A stretch of 64,000 bases of DNA. Origin: Pelagibacterium xiamenense (GTDB lineage: Bacteria > Pseudomonadota > Alphaproteobacteria > Rhizobiales > Devosiaceae). The translations under genes and the position numbers were made by a program. Positions within the stretch are counted from its first letter, which is position 1. Each line of letters starts with the position of its first letter. Where the stretch lies: contig NZ_JAJOYS010000002.1 in assembly GCF_021166475.1 (NCBI RefSeq), positions 372,001 through 436,000 of the forward strand, in the 5' to 3' direction. Shown here one piece after another: positions 43,243 to 55,004 of this stretch. The notes under the pieces were generated by a model. The model had not been told where the DNA came from and ran no database searches. It saw only the letters and a list, made by a program, of their open reading frames with translations.

Positions 43243-43818
43243 TCAGCGTTTTTGTGAGCCGGGCGTCTGCAACAGGGTCTCTAGCAGCCGTTTCAGTCGG
43301 GGTTCGATAGGCATGCCGCTTTGGCTGGCAAGCTGTTCCAGTCCAATCAGGGCTGCGTAAAAGATTTCAGCGCACGCAGTGGCAGCATCACGCTCGAACC
43401 CTTCTCGCACAAAGCATTTGGCAACAAAGGCGATTCGCTCGACATCTGCGCGCCGCAAGGTATCGCGTGCCACAGGGTCGAACCGCGCCCATTCTCGCAA
43501 AGCGCCCTCAGCTCCGGCACCCCCATAGGCATCAGGTGTGGCGCTGGCCTTAACAAGATATTCGAGCGCGTGCGCGCCACTGAGCCCCTTTTGCTCAATG
43601 ATGTCGACGACCCGCAGTGTCGCCGCCTCGTGCCAATGCTCGAGCATGGCGCGTTTGAAAGCGGGAACATCCTGAAAATGCCAATAAAACGACCCCTTCG
43701 AAATACCTAGGGACCGCGCCAGCGCTTCGGCCCGCAATCCCGTGACACCCTCGGCCACAAGCGCGCGAAATCCCGCCTTGATCCAGTCTTCCGCCCCGAG
43801 TGCGTCCTTTTTGCTCAT
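43243..43818 (-). CDS. TetR-family transcriptional regulator
   Basis: The 191-residue protein begins MSKKDALGAEDWIKAGFRAL. The TetR HTH is at about residues 22-50, with ALARSLGISKGSFYWHFQDV as the helix-turn-helix. The C-terminal ligand domain is poorly conserved. It is divergent from the small membrane gene at 43897, and two palindromes lie between them (43827-43880), so it most likely represses that gene and itself. An upstream in-frame ATG at 44022 overlaps the neighbouring gene and is rejected. Confidence 0.9.
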   Translation of the reverse strand: MSKKDALGAEDWIKAGFRALVAEGVTGLRAEALARSLGISKGSFYWHFQDVPAFKRAMLEHWHEAATLRVVDIIEQKGLSGAHALEYLVKASATPDAYGGAGAEGALREWARFDPVARDTLRRADVERIAFVAKCFVREGFERDAATACAEIFYAALIGLEQLASQSGMPIEPRLKRLLETLLQTPGSQKR

Positions 43819-43826
43819 ACCCTTCC

Positions 43827-43880
43827 ATACGCCAGCGTATTGACATTGAAAAGGGCCCCTTGCACATACGGTGCCGTATG
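43827..43880. promoter_or_regulatory. Twin TetR-type operators in the divergent promoter region
   Basis: ATACG-CCAG-CGTAT (43827-43840) and CATACGG-TG-CCGTATG (43865-43880) share the ATACG/CGTAT core with centres about 40 bases apart. A TTGACA -35 box (43840-43845) lies between them, reading toward the membrane gene. The pair fits autoregulation by the adjacent TetR protein. Confidence 0.7.
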
Positions 43881-43896
43881 GACTGGAGAAACCACC

Positions 43897-44295
43897 ATGA
43901 AGACCAACCCCTTCTTTGCTTTGACCGCCATTCTCTGCGGGCTCGTTGTTCCCATGCATGTGTTTGGCGGAGGCCCGGAATTTCCCGATATCGTCATCGC
44001 CAGTGGCCTCGATGGGAAACAATCAGCGATGTACATGATCCTCTGGCACGCGGTAACGGTGCTTCTCATTGGCAGCACAATCGTCTATGCCGCGGCGGCG
44101 CGGTCCGCACGGTTCAGGGCGGCAGTCCTCGTGGTCAACGGGCAGTTCTGCGCCATCGCCGTCCTGTTTCTGGCCTATGGAATGATGGATCTGGGAAGCA
44201 TCTGGGTGCTCCCGCAATGGGTGTTGTTTTTCGCGCTTGCCGCCATCAGTGCACCCGGCTTCATTGCGCGCCGGAAAACAGGCGCTCTCGCCTGA
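43897..44295 (+). CDS. Four-helix membrane protein, predicted TetR target
   Basis: The 132-residue product begins MKTNPFFALTAILCGLVVP and has four hydrophobic segments (about residues 5-21, 44-66, 78-97 and 104-122). I do not recognise a family beyond a general small membrane protein. An in-frame ATG at 43840 would place the start in the operator and is unlikely. It is divergent from the TetR gene and closed by a strong terminator at 44305-44334. Confidence 0.75.
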   Translation: MKTNPFFALTAILCGLVVPMHVFGGGPEFPDIVIASGLDGKQSAMYMILWHAVTVLLIGSTIVYAAAARSARFRAAVLVVNGQFCAIAVLFLAYGMMDLGSIWVLPQWVLFFALAAISAPGFIARRKTGALA

Positions 44296-44304
44296 CCGAA
44301 ACAC

Positions 44305-44334
44305 AAAAAAGGCGGCTTCCAAGCCGCCTTTTTT
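44305..44334. terminator. Bidirectional terminator between the membrane protein gene and rpoD
   Basis: AAAAAAGGCGGCTT (44305-44318) pairs with AAGCCGCCTTTTTT (44321-44334), a GC core flanked by A and T runs on both sides. It can stop transcription in both directions, ending the membrane gene and rpoD. Confidence 0.93.
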
Positions 44335-44338
44335 GCCA

Positions 44339-46387
<2,049 letters not shown>

Positions 46388-46596
46388 GTATGCTCTCCTG
46401 AGCCGTGCCGCGTGCGGCACCGGTATCGTCACCCCGAGATGGTGCTTTGGGCTTTGCGCTCCAAGGGAATCGATTACGGTTAACAAAGAATGTTGTGTTC
46501 AATATCTTTGCACCGTTTAGGCCCGCTTCCGGCCTTCGCATATTGGCCCCGCATTGCCAACACGCAAAAACGCGCGGACACGAATCGCCTCGTTTT

Positions 46597-48513
46597 TTAG
46601 AGGCTCCGCGTCGCACGCCCGGATAGCGAACCAAATCCCTCGATCAATGCCTCTGTACCATCGACACTGGAAATCTGATTCTGGATGTCCCGCAGCCGTT
46701 CGAAAGCGTTTTCGCTCAGGTCTTCGCCTAGCGCCAATTCGGCTGCTTTGAGCTCCCTATTTAGTTGAACCGATTTGTAATGCAAGGCCAGCGCGTGTTT
46801 TAAACCGGTCTCTGCGTCACTTTGTGCGCTGTCGGCCTCGATCTGCCATACCCCCTGCCGCGCCAGAATCATCCGCATCTTTTCGAGAACCGGCCCGAAA
46901 CCCCGCGCAATCAGCGCCTCATGGACCGCATTGGGCCCCAGATCCGGCTGCACCATGACGAGGTCGAGAAACGCCGCCATCGCCTGCCGCGCCGGCAGCG
47001 ACTGGAACTCGATCTCCGCCAGCGCCTCGAAGCGCGATTGCGCCAGTTCGGGATGATTGACGAGGCTCATGACGATCACGGCCTCGCGCGGCATGATGTC
47101 CGGCGCCGCCGCCGATTGCTGCAGCCGTTTGCGCAGGGATTCGCTCACCAGCGTCCGCGGCGTCCCGCGCTGGCCGCCGCGCCGCTCGTAGTTCCCGCCC
47201 CGTCCGCGTCCCTGATAGGGCCTGCGCTGGTGGGAAAAGAGCGCCGAAAGCTTCTCGTCGAACGCCTGGCTATAGTGCCTGCGCACCGAAACGTCGCCGA
47301 TCCGCCCGGCCCGGTCGCGCAGTCGCGCCTCGAGCGCCGCCCGCGCCTCCGGCGCCTCGGGAATGCCCCCCGCCGTCTCGAAGCCCCAGACCGCGTCCGC
47401 CAAAGGCCGCGCCCCGGCAATGAGGTCCTCGAACGCCTGCCGCCCACGCTGCTTGATGAGGTCGTCGGGGTCGAGCCCGTCCGGCAAGGTACAGATCGCC
47501 ACCGATTTCCCCGGCTTGAGCATGGGCAGCGCGATATCGGCCGACCGCTCCGCCGCCCGCATCCCCGCGCTGTCCCCGTCAAAGCAGAGCACCGGAATGT
47601 CCGTCATCCGCCACAAAAGCGTCAGGTGATCCTCGGTCAGTGCCGTTCCCAACGGCGCCACCGCGCCTTCGAACCCCGCCGCAACCGCCGCGATCACGTC
47701 GAGATACCCCTCGACCACCACGATCGGCTTGCCGTCATATCCCGCCTGCCGCGCCGCCTGACCGTTATAGAGCGTCTGCCGCTTGTGAAAGAGTTCGGTT
47801 TCGGGCGAATTGAGATATTTCGCCGCCACATCCGCCGAAAGCGCCCGCCCGCCAAAGGCGATCACCCGTCCCCTGAAGTCCGTGATCGGAAACATCAGCC
47901 GGTTACGGAACCGGTCGTAAGGTACGGCGATATCCTCCCCGTGAACGAGCAATCCCGCCGCGATCATCTGCTCGAGCGTCACCCCGTTGGCGGCCAGGAA
48001 CTCCTTGAGCCCGTTCCGGCTGTCGGGCGCGAACCCGATCCGGAACCGCTGCTGCATCGCCCCGGAGACACCGCGCTCCATCAGGTACCCGCGCGCCCGC
48101 GCGCCGACATTGTGCGCCAGCGCTTCGGTAAAATAGGTCGCGGCCATATCCATGACGTCGTAGAGCGACCGCCGCTCCGCGTCCCGCTTTTCCGCCCGCG
48201 CGTCCCGCTCAGGCATCGGCACGCCTGCCCGCCCCGCGAGCAATTCCACCGCCTCGGGAAAACTCATCCCCGTTTTTTCGGTCAGAAACCGGAAATGATC
48301 CCCGCTCGCCCCGCACCCGAAGCAGTGGTACCGCCCGCGCCGGTCGTCGGCATGAAAGCTGGGGCTTTTCTCGCCGTGAAACGGGCAGCACGCCCACATG
48401 TCGCCCTTGCCGGGCTGGGACTTGCGCTTGTCCCACACCACATGCTCGCCCACCACCTGCGTAATCGGCAGGCGGTTCCGGATCTCATCGAGAAAACTGT
48501 CGGAAAAGCGCAT
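46597..48513 (-). CDS. dnaG: DNA primase
   Basis: The 638-residue protein begins MRFSDSFLDEIRNRLPITQV. The CHC2 zinc finger is at about residues 42-72 (CPFHGEKSPSFHADD then GRYHCFGCG). The toprim domain follows from about residue 260 (IVVVEGYLDVIAAVAAG, then PVLCFDGDSAG) with the catalytic Glu and Asp residues. It makes RNA primers at replication forks. Upstream is a DUF308 gene and downstream is rpoD, separated by 209 bases that should hold a rpoD promoter. Confidence 0.97.
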   Translation of the reverse strand: MRFSDSFLDEIRNRLPITQVVGEHVVWDKRKSQPGKGDMWACCPFHGEKSPSFHADDRRGRYHCFGCGASGDHFRFLTEKTGMSFPEAVELLAGRAGVPMPERDARAEKRDAERRSLYDVMDMAATYFTEALAHNVGARARGYLMERGVSGAMQQRFRIGFAPDSRNGLKEFLAANGVTLEQMIAAGLLVHGEDIAVPYDRFRNRLMFPITDFRGRVIAFGGRALSADVAAKYLNSPETELFHKRQTLYNGQAARQAGYDGKPIVVVEGYLDVIAAVAAGFEGAVAPLGTALTEDHLTLLWRMTDIPVLCFDGDSAGMRAAERSADIALPMLKPGKSVAICTLPDGLDPDDLIKQRGRQAFEDLIAGARPLADAVWGFETAGGIPEAPEARAALEARLRDRAGRIGDVSVRRHYSQAFDEKLSALFSHQRRPYQGRGRGGNYERRGGQRGTPRTLVSESLRKRLQQSAAAPDIMPREAVIVMSLVNHPELAQSRFEALAEIEFQSLPARQAMAAFLDLVMVQPDLGPNAVHEALIARGFGPVLEKMRMILARQGVWQIEADSAQSDAETGLKHALALHYKSVQLNRELKAAELALGEDLSENAFERLRDIQNQISSVDGTEALIEGFGSLSGRATRSL

Positions 48514-48584
48514 GACCTCTAAGTAGGAACGGCCCTACGCTTTGTCACGCGCCAATCCGTTGTCCACAGCTTATCCCCAGAGGA

Positions 48585-49142
48585 TCAATGCCCGGTCTTG
48601 TAAAGCCGCCACGCCAGTCCGAACAGGCCGATGGCGAAAACCATCAACAGAATGCCGCCCACCATGACGAGCGCAGCCGCAGCCTCCAGCGGCCAGAAGA
48701 TCAGCAAGAGCCCGAAGAGCACGTATAGCGTACCCGAGAGCAGCACAGGCCAGATCTTGGCGTAATGCTCGCGCTCGCGAACGATGACCACGATTTCCAT
48801 CGCCCCGACCAGGATAGCCTGGAACGCCACGAGAAAGACGAGGAACGTCGCTGTGATCAGCGTTCCGAGCAGCGGGCTGATCAGAATGAGCACGCCCACG
48901 AGGATCGAGAGCGCGTTGCGGATGACGTCGAACCAGAAATTCCCGGTCTTGCCGCCCCCGAAAGTGATCGACCACAGCCCCAGAACCCCGTCCACCACGA
49001 ACAGCGCCGCGGCGACCGTGGTGAGGATGAGAAGTGCCATGCCCGGGAAAAACAGGGCATAAAGCCCGGCAAGCAGCATCAGAACGCCGCGCAGCCCGGT
49101 CAGGATCGACGGCATACGCGAGGAGGATTTGGTGTCCGGCAT
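48585..49142 (-). CDS. HdeD/DUF308 family membrane protein
   Basis: The 185-residue protein starts MPDTKSSSRMPSILTGLRGV. Six hydrophobic segments follow, with LRGVLMLLAGLYALFFPGMA and GGKTGNFWFDVIRNALSILVG-like DUF308 pairs (given here in short runs). HdeD of E. coli helps acid resistance, but family members vary. An ATG at 49211 gives a longer, less plausible start. It lies between the GatB/YqeY and dnaG genes, all in the same direction. Confidence 0.8.
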   Translation of the reverse strand: MPDTKSSSRMPSILTGLRGVLMLLAGLYALFFPGMALLILTTVAAALFVVDGVLGLWSITFGGGKTGNFWFDVIRNALSILVGVLILISPLLGTLITATFLVFLVAFQAILVGAMEIVVIVREREHYAKIWPVLLSGTLYVLFGLLLIFWPLEAAAALVMVGGILLMVFAIGLFGLAWRLYKTGH

Positions 49143-49239
49143 AAGAGTGGCCCCCAACAGCCCGTTATCGACAACAGGGAGCATCATAGGCGAGCACACC
49201 ACGCTCGCCAATGCAAAAATACTTACACTTTTCAGAGCA

Positions 49240-49692
49240 TTAGGCGCCGAGCTGCGCCTTCACCTGCTTGGAGGCCTTCCCGAAATCGATCTGTCCGGGA
49301 TATTTCGCCTTGAGCACGCCCACGACCTTGCCCATATCCCGCAGCCCTTCCGCTCCGGTTTCCGCGATCGCCGCCTTGATCGCCGCATCGACCTCTTCCT
49401 CGCTCAGGGGCTTGGGCAGGAATTCCTTGATGATCTCCATTTCCTCGCGTTCCTGGGCCTCGAGCTCGGCGCGTCCGGCCTCCGCGTAGATCCCCGCGGA
49501 TTCCTCGCGCTGCTTCACCATCTTCTGGAGCAGCGCCATAATGTCTTCATCGCTGATCCCGTCCTTGCCCTCGCCGCGCGCGGCGATTTCCCGGTCCTTG
49601 ATGGCCGCGTTGATGAGGCGAAGCGTCGTCGTCCGGCGCGCATCGCGGGCCTTGATCGCATCCTTCATGGCTGCGTTGATCTTCTCGCGCAT
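49240..49692 (-). CDS. GatB/YqeY domain-containing protein
   Basis: The 150-residue protein begins MREKINAAMKDAIKARDARR after cggaaggaccagagc. The YqeY core continues TTTLRLINAAIKDREIAARG and ends with MGKVVGVLKAKYPGQIDFGK. The domain is the tRNA-binding tail of GatB, suggesting a role in tRNA-dependent amidation or another RNA-linked process. In many alphaproteobacteria it sits between carA and dnaG, as here. An ATG at 49731 is disfavoured. Confidence 0.9.
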   Translation of the reverse strand: MREKINAAMKDAIKARDARRTTTLRLINAAIKDREIAARGEGKDGISDEDIMALLQKMVKQREESAGIYAEAGRAELEAQEREEMEIIKEFLPKPLSEEEVDAAIKAAIAETGAEGLRDMGKVVGVLKAKYPGQIDFGKASKQVKAQLGA

Positions 49693-49972
49693 GCTCTGGT
49701 CCTTCCGCGTGAAATTTCGTGGCGCGAGCATATACCCAAGCGCGATAGCTATGCCAACCTCTGCATCACTGGCGCGTGATTTTCTCTAACTCATTGAAAA
49801 ACATGGGTTTCCATTTTCATATCGCCTGTTGACCGGCGCCCGGCCTTCCCTTAGTTTCCGCCGGACTCACGTTGACCGGGTTGAACACGCGCGCGAGAGG
49901 CATATTTGCCGCTTCGGTTGCACCCGCGCGCCCGGCGTCGGCGACGTGCCTTACACCATAGGAGAAGATCCC

Positions 49973-51166
49973 GTGTCCGGTTGGCAAGAAACCCCCTCCA
50001 CCGCTGTCCTCATCCTGCGCGACGGAACGCGCCTCGAGGGGCGCGGCATCGGTGCCGTGGGCGCATCGGCCGGCGAGGTCTGCTTCAACACTGCGATGAC
50101 GGGCTATCAGGAAATCCTGACCGACCCCTCATACGCGGGCCAGATCATCACCTTCACCTTCCCCCATATCGGCAATGTCGGCGCCAACGACGAGGATATC
50201 GAGACCGTCAACATGGCGGGCGCCTCCGGCGTCCGCGGCGCGGTCCTCAAGGCCGATATCACCAACCCGTCCAACTACCGCGCAGCCGAAAAGCTCGACG
50301 CCTGGCTCAAGAAGCGCGGCATCATCGGCATTGCGGGGCTCGATACCCGTGCGCTCACCGCGCTCATCCGTGAAAAAGGCATGGCCGACGCGGTCATCGC
50401 CCACGCCCCCGACGGTCGGTTCGACGACGCCGCGCTCAAGGCCGAACTCGATGCATTCCCCGGCCTCGAAGGGCTTGATCTCGCCAAGGAAGTCTCGACC
50501 ACTCAGACCTACAAGTGGGACGAAACCCGCTGGCGCCACGGCGAAGGCTACGGCCGCGTCGAAGACCCCCAGTTCCACGTCGTCGCCATCGATTTCGGCG
50601 CCAAGCGCAACATCCTGCGCTGCATCGCCGACCAGGGCGTGCGCGTCACAGTCGTCCCGGCAACCGCGACCGCCGAGGACGTCCTCGCACACAATCCCGA
50701 CGGCATCTTCCTCTCCAACGGCCCCGGCGACCCCGCCGCAACCGGCGACTACGCCGTGCCGACCATCAAGGCGCTCATCGAAACCGGCAAGCCGGTCTTC
50801 GGCATCTGCCTGGGCCATCAGCTCCTCGCCCTCGCCCTCGGTGGCCAGACCGTCAAGATGCACCAGGGTCACCACGGCGCCAACCATCCGGTCAAGGACC
50901 TCACCACCGGCAAGGTCGAGATCACCTCGATGAACCACGGTTTCGCGGTCGACAGCGACAGCTTGCCCGCGGGCATAACGCAGACCCACGTCTCGCTCTT
51001 CGACGGCTCCAACGCCGGCCTCGCGGTCGAGGGCAAGCCGATCTTCTCGGTGCAGTACCACCCCGAGGCCAGCCCCGGTCCCCACGACGCCCACTACCTC
51101 TTCACGCGGTTCCTCAACCACGTCCGAGAGCAGAAGGGCATCGAGAAGGCAGCCGAGCACGCATAG
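49973..51166 (+). CDS. carA: Carbamoyl-phosphate synthase small (glutaminase) subunit
   Basis: The protein starts with GTG at 49973 behind ataggagaagatccc, giving 397 residues, the normal CarA length; an in-frame ATG at 49829 has no site and an Arg-rich lead. The N-terminal domain has VCFNTAMTGYQEILTDPSY. The class I amidotransferase domain has the nucleophile Cys279 in GICLGHQ and the His/Glu pair in QYHPEASPGPHD. It releases ammonia from glutamine for CarB. The 280 bases before it show no gene or clear attenuator. carB lies 7 kb away. Confidence 0.96.
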   Translation: MSGWQETPSTAVLILRDGTRLEGRGIGAVGASAGEVCFNTAMTGYQEILTDPSYAGQIITFTFPHIGNVGANDEDIETVNMAGASGVRGAVLKADITNPSNYRAAEKLDAWLKKRGIIGIAGLDTRALTALIREKGMADAVIAHAPDGRFDDAALKAELDAFPGLEGLDLAKEVSTTQTYKWDETRWRHGEGYGRVEDPQFHVVAIDFGAKRNILRCIADQGVRVTVVPATATAEDVLAHNPDGIFLSNGPGDPAATGDYAVPTIKALIETGKPVFGICLGHQLLALALGGQTVKMHQGHHGANHPVKDLTTGKVEITSMNHGFAVDSDSLPAGITQTHVSLFDGSNAGLAVEGKPIFSVQYHPEASPGPHDAHYLFTRFLNHVREQKGIEKAAEHA

Positions 51167-51174
51167 CGCATTCA

Positions 51175-51195
51175 GGCAGGGGCGCTGCCCCTGCC
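51175..51195. terminator. Stem-loop after carA
   Basis: GGCAGGGGC (51175-51183) pairs with GCCCCTGCC (51187-51195) with a GCT loop. It ends one base before the cupin gene's stop codon on the other strand, so it may serve both. The T-tract is absent. Confidence 0.7.
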
Positions 51196-51196
51196 G

Positions 51197-51709
51197 CTAA
51201 ACCCACGCCTCGAGCATGGGCCCTTTTTCTCCGGAAACCGGATCGGTGATCGGCGTCGCGACCTCGGCGATCCGCGCGTCCGCCGCCGGGCGCTCGCCGG
51301 CCTCGCCGCGCATCATGTCCCATTGCTGCCCCGGGGGATAGGCGCCGACAACGAGGAAATCGGCGCTCGATTCCTCCCGCTTGTGTGCAACACCGGCAGG
51401 AATGATCACCACATCCCCGGCCGCAACCGTCAGCGTTTCCCCCTTCGGCCCGCCAAACGTAACCCGTGCGCTGCCGGACGCCACGCCCAGCACCTCATGC
51501 GCCGTCGAATGATAATGATGGTAGGTGAAGATCGATGCCCGCCACTGCGGCGGCCATCCGTTCTCCCCGAAAAGCTGCTCGAACGCCTCCGGCGAGACGG
51601 TGCGCTCAGCCAATGCCTTGCGATAGACCATCAGCGGAAACCGGCTGTTGGGAAATCGCCCGTCATCGGCAAGGCTGATCTCGGTCACGTCCTCAATACG
51701 TCCCGGCAT
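51197..51709 (-). CDS. Cupin-domain protein
   Basis: The 170-residue protein starts [19 protein letters not shown] behind gggggagtacgcc; the ATG five codons upstream has a site too close to be used well. The cupin barrel contains [20 protein letters not shown] with metal-binding histidines and a second block [14 protein letters not shown]. The protein is likely a metal-dependent enzyme or sugar isomerase of the DUF-like cupin group; no substrate is evident. It converges with carA. Confidence 0.85.
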   Translation of the reverse strand: MPGRIEDVTEISLADDGRFPNSRFPLMVYRKALAERTVSPEAFEQLFGENGWPPQWRASIFTYHHYHSTAHEVLGVASGSARVTFGGPKGETLTVAAGDVVIIPAGVAHKREESSADFLVVGAYPPGQQWDMMRGEAGERPAADARIAEVATPITDPVSGEKGPMLEAWV

Positions 51710-51948
51710 GGCGTACTCCCCCATTTCCTGTGCTTGGCATCGAAACAGGCAACGGCACCCGCAGCGAACCGTTCCTTGTTCTGAACGCCGAACCGAAATT
51801 TGACCAATCGATAAAAAAGGCGCTTACTTCGCGCCGGCGCGTCATCCTGCCGTCACGCAACTGCGGCATGGGGAGCGAATTCCGCGCCGGACCGCCGCAC
51901 CTCGGCGATCCCAGCAAAAAAACCGATACGTCCATCAGGAGGGACATC

Positions 51949-53937
51949 ATGAACTTCTTTTCCTCCATCTCGCGCCGGGCATTTCTCGCCGGCAGCGCCA
52001 GCGTCGGCGCAGCTGCCGTCGTCATGCACCCGTTCGCGGTCATGGCACAATCGCGCCAGGCCCATCTGCGCATCATGGAAACGACCGACATCCACGTCGC
52101 CATCATGCCCTATGACTACTACGCCGATGCCCCCAATGACACGCTCGGCCTCGCGCGTACCGCTTCGATCGTCGAAGGCATCCGCGCCGAAGCCGGCAAC
52201 GCCATCCTTCTCGACAATGGCGACACCATTCAAGGCAACCCCTTGGGCGACTACGTCGCCTATGAGCGCGGCGTCGACGGTTCCGACCTGCACCCCACCA
52301 TCGCGGCCATGAACACCCTGGGCTACGACGCGGGCACCATCGGCAACCACGAATTCAACTACGGCCTTGAGTTCCTCGACGCCTCGCTGGCCGGCGCGCA
52401 GTTCCCGGTCGTCCTTGCGAACGTCGTCAAGGGCACCGAACTCGGCGACGATCCGCTCGCCGACGACACACTCTATACCCCCTATGTCATCCTCGAGCGC
52501 GAACTCACCGACGGCGCTGGTGAAACCCACCCGATCAAGATCGGCGTCATCGGCTTCACCCCGCCCCAGATCCTGACCTGGGACGGCGCACACCTCAATG
52601 GCAAGGTCGTTGTGCGCGACATCGTGGAAACCGCCGAGGCCTATGTCCCCAAAATGAAGGAAGAAGGCGCCGATATCGTCATCGCGCTTTCCCACTCCGG
52701 CATTAACGGCGAAGGCTACGTGCCGGGCATGGAAAACGCCTCGCTCTACCTCGGCGGCGTCGAGGGCATCGACGCGATCCTCACCGGCCACCACCACCTC
52801 GTCTTCCCCGGCCCCGACTATGCCGACGTCGAAGGCGCCGATATCGAGAATGGCACCCTCATGGGCACGCCCGCCGTCATGGCCGGCTTCTGGGGCAGCC
52901 ATATGGGCCTTATCGACCTGCTGCTCGAAAAGGGTGACGACGATACCTGGTCGGTGCTCTCGCACACCTCGGAAGCCCGCCCGATCTTCGAGCGTGTCGA
53001 TCGTGAGGTGAACCCGCTGGTGGAATCCGACGCCGACGTCGTCGCCTCGGTCGAAACCGCGCACCAGGAAACCCTCGACTACATCCGCCGCGCCGTGGGT
53101 GAAACCGCCGCGCCGCTCCACTCCTATTTCGCGCTCGTCGCCGACGACCCGTCCGTCCAGATCGTCAACATTGCTCAGAAATGGTACATGGAGCAGATGG
53201 CGCCCGGTACCGAGATGGAGGGTTTGCCGATCCTCTCCGCTGCCGCACCCTTCAAGGCCGGCGGCCGTGGCGGCCCGACCTATTATACCGACGTCCCCGT
53301 CGGCCCGGTCGCCATCAAGAACGTCGCCGATCTCTACCTCTATCCCAACACCATCCAGGCGGTGAAAATCACCGGCGCCGACGTCAAGAACTGGCTCGAG
53401 CGCTCGGCCGGGATTTTCAACCAGGTCGAGCCCGGCGCTACCGACGCCCCGCTCATCAACCCCGAATTCCCGTCCTATAATTTCGACGTGATTGACGGGG
53501 TGACCTACAAGATCGATCTCACCCAGCCGTCCAAATATTCCTCGGACGGATCTGAGGAGATCAATCCGGACGCAAACCGCATCGTCGATCTGATGTTTGA
53601 TGGCGCGCCGATCGATCCTGACCAGGAATTCCTCGTCGCCACCAACAACTACCGCGCCGGCGGCGGCGGTTCCTTCCCGGGCATCGGCCCGGACAAGGTC
53701 GTCTTCATCGGCCCGGACACCAATCGCGACATCATCGTGCGCTATATCGTCGAGCAGGGCACCATCAACCCGGCCGCCGACAGCAACTGGTCGCTCGCGG
53801 AAATCGGTGACACCTCCGTCCTGTTCGAAACCGGCCCCGCCGCCGAACAGCACGTCGCCGACGTCACCGCCATCGCGATCGAGCCGACGGGCGAAACCAC
53901 CGAACTCGGCTTCGGCGTCTACCGCATCGCGCTGTAA
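51949..53937 (+). CDS. Tat-exported 2',3'-cyclic-nucleotide phosphodiesterase/3'-nucleotidase (CpdB-like)
   Basis: The 662-residue protein starts after atcaggagggacatc. A Tat signal [17 protein letters not shown] (residues 8-24) is cleaved near AVMAQ. The metallophosphatase domain has [31 protein letters not shown] and [13 protein letters not shown], and the C-terminal 5'-nucleotidase domain follows from about residue 420. It frees nucleosides and phosphate from extracellular or periplasmic nucleotides. Upstream frames from 51730 are rejected. A strong terminator follows. Confidence 0.92.
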   Translation: MNFFSSISRRAFLAGSASVGAAAVVMHPFAVMAQSRQAHLRIMETTDIHVAIMPYDYYADAPNDTLGLARTASIVEGIRAEAGNAILLDNGDTIQGNPLGDYVAYERGVDGSDLHPTIAAMNTLGYDAGTIGNHEFNYGLEFLDASLAGAQFPVVLANVVKGTELGDDPLADDTLYTPYVILERELTDGAGETHPIKIGVIGFTPPQILTWDGAHLNGKVVVRDIVETAEAYVPKMKEEGADIVIALSHSGINGEGYVPGMENASLYLGGVEGIDAILTGHHHLVFPGPDYADVEGADIENGTLMGTPAVMAGFWGSHMGLIDLLLEKGDDDTWSVLSHTSEARPIFERVDREVNPLVESDADVVASVETAHQETLDYIRRAVGETAAPLHSYFALVADDPSVQIVNIAQKWYMEQMAPGTEMEGLPILSAAAPFKAGGRGGPTYYTDVPVGPVAIKNVADLYLYPNTIQAVKITGADVKNWLERSAGIFNQVEPGATDAPLINPEFPSYNFDVIDGVTYKIDLTQPSKYSSDGSEEINPDANRIVDLMFDGAPIDPDQEFLVATNNYRAGGGGSFPGIGPDKVVFIGPDTNRDIIVRYIVEQGTINPAADSNWSLAEIGDTSVLFETGPAAEQHVADVTAIAIEPTGETTELGFGVYRIAL

Positions 53938-53960
53938 GCGCTGCGTTTGAGCCGACACAC

Positions 53961-53984
53961 AAAGGCGGGCCCCGGCCCGCCTTT
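53961..53984. terminator. Terminator between the nucleotidase gene and the convergent hydrolase gene
   Basis: AAAGGCGGGCC (53961-53971) pairs with GGCCCGCCTTT (53974-53984) around a two-base CC gap, then ttac. It reaches the stop codon of the convergent hydrolase gene and is likely bidirectional. Confidence 0.85.
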
Positions 53985-54886
53985 TACACCGCGCCGGCCC
54001 CGGCCAGAAACGCCTTGGCATACCCGGTAACGGCATCGGTGGCTTCGAGCATCAGGTTGTAGTGGTTGGTGCCCGGAATGATCGCCAGCTGGTTCTGCGT
54101 CGGGCGCAACGAACCATCGATCCCCGCATCGCGCGTGCCGCCGCCGAAGAGCTTGTAGATTTCGGCGATGTGCCCGGGGTCCATCATGTCGGCATCCGCA
54201 AAGATCAACAGGGTCGGCGCCTGTATGCCGGCCACGTCCTCGGACCAGTCATAAGGTCCCTGGTTCATCTCGCCGGTCTTGCGGAACATCCTTTCCCAGT
54301 CGACATCGGGATACATCTCGGCGAGAGGCGACTGGGCCACGTTCTGTCCGATCTGCGCCGCCATTTCCGGCATGGCATCGAACTGGTGCTGAACCTCGGG
54401 ATAATTGCCCCTGTCGTGCACGTTTTTCGAAATGACGACAAGCTTGCCGACGAGGTCGGGATGACGGATGGCCGTCTGAAGGGCAACGCCGCCGCCGGCC
54501 GACATTCCCATGAAATCGACCTTTTCGATGCCGATTTCCTCGAGCAGGGCGGCAACGTCATCGGCCATCAGCTCATAACTCCAGGGCGTGTCGGCGTCGG
54601 TGCTGAAGCCATGTCCACGCAAGTGTATTGCGATCACCTGCCGCTCCTCGGCCATCGCCGCCAGCGGCGCGCCGAAAAAATCCGAGGGATTGACGCCGCC
54701 ATGCAGCATGACCAGCGGCTCCCCTGCCCCGTGGATCTCGTAATAGAGTTCGACCCCGTTGACGGGGACATGCGCGGCGGTCGTCGGTGCGCTCATGGCG
54801 GATGGTCCTTGTGCCTGGGTTGTCATGGGGACTGCGGCAGCGAGGGTCGCCGCGACGGTAAGGGTGGTTGTCAGGTGCTTGAACAC
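53984..54886 (-). CDS. Secreted alpha/beta hydrolase
   Basis: The protein starts with GTG at 54886, after ggaggctatc, giving 300 residues and a Sec signal peptide MFKHLTTTLTVAATLAAAVP cleaved near TQAQ. An ATG at 54910 is in frame but further from the site. The alpha/beta-hydrolase nucleophile elbow GMSAGGG is near residue 125 and the oxyanion motif LHGGVNP near residue 62, with the final His in GTNHYNLM. It belongs to the esterase or epoxide-hydrolase-like group. An AT-rich region precedes it. Confidence 0.88.
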   Translation of the reverse strand: MFKHLTTTLTVAATLAAAVPMTTQAQGPSAMSAPTTAAHVPVNGVELYYEIHGAGEPLVMLHGGVNPSDFFGAPLAAMAEERQVIAIHLRGHGFSTDADTPWSYELMADDVAALLEEIGIEKVDFMGMSAGGGVALQTAIRHPDLVGKLVVISKNVHDRGNYPEVQHQFDAMPEMAAQIGQNVAQSPLAEMYPDVDWERMFRKTGEMNQGPYDWSEDVAGIQAPTLLIFADADMMDPGHIAEIYKLFGGGTRDAGIDGSLRPTQNQLAIIPGTNHYNLMLEATDAVTGYAKAFLAGAGAV

Positions 54887-54896
54887 GATAGCCTCC

Positions 54897-54945
54897 TTAT
54901 TCGTAACCAAACAGCTATATAACTAATTGGCTATAGTCAAGCATC
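54897..54945 (-). promoter_or_regulatory. AT-rich promoter region of the secreted hydrolase gene
   Basis: On the - strand this region reads TTGACTATAGCC (-35 TTGACT complementary to 54938-54943), then CAATTAGTTATATAGCTG. Two CTATA direct elements flank an AATTAG core, and the AT content stands out against neighbouring genes. A regulator site is plausible but no symmetrical operator is clear. Confidence 0.4.
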
Positions 54946-55004
54946 GTGTTGACACTCCCGCCCCACAGGCGTCCACTCATGGATAAAGTCCGGGAGGACC
55001 GACC

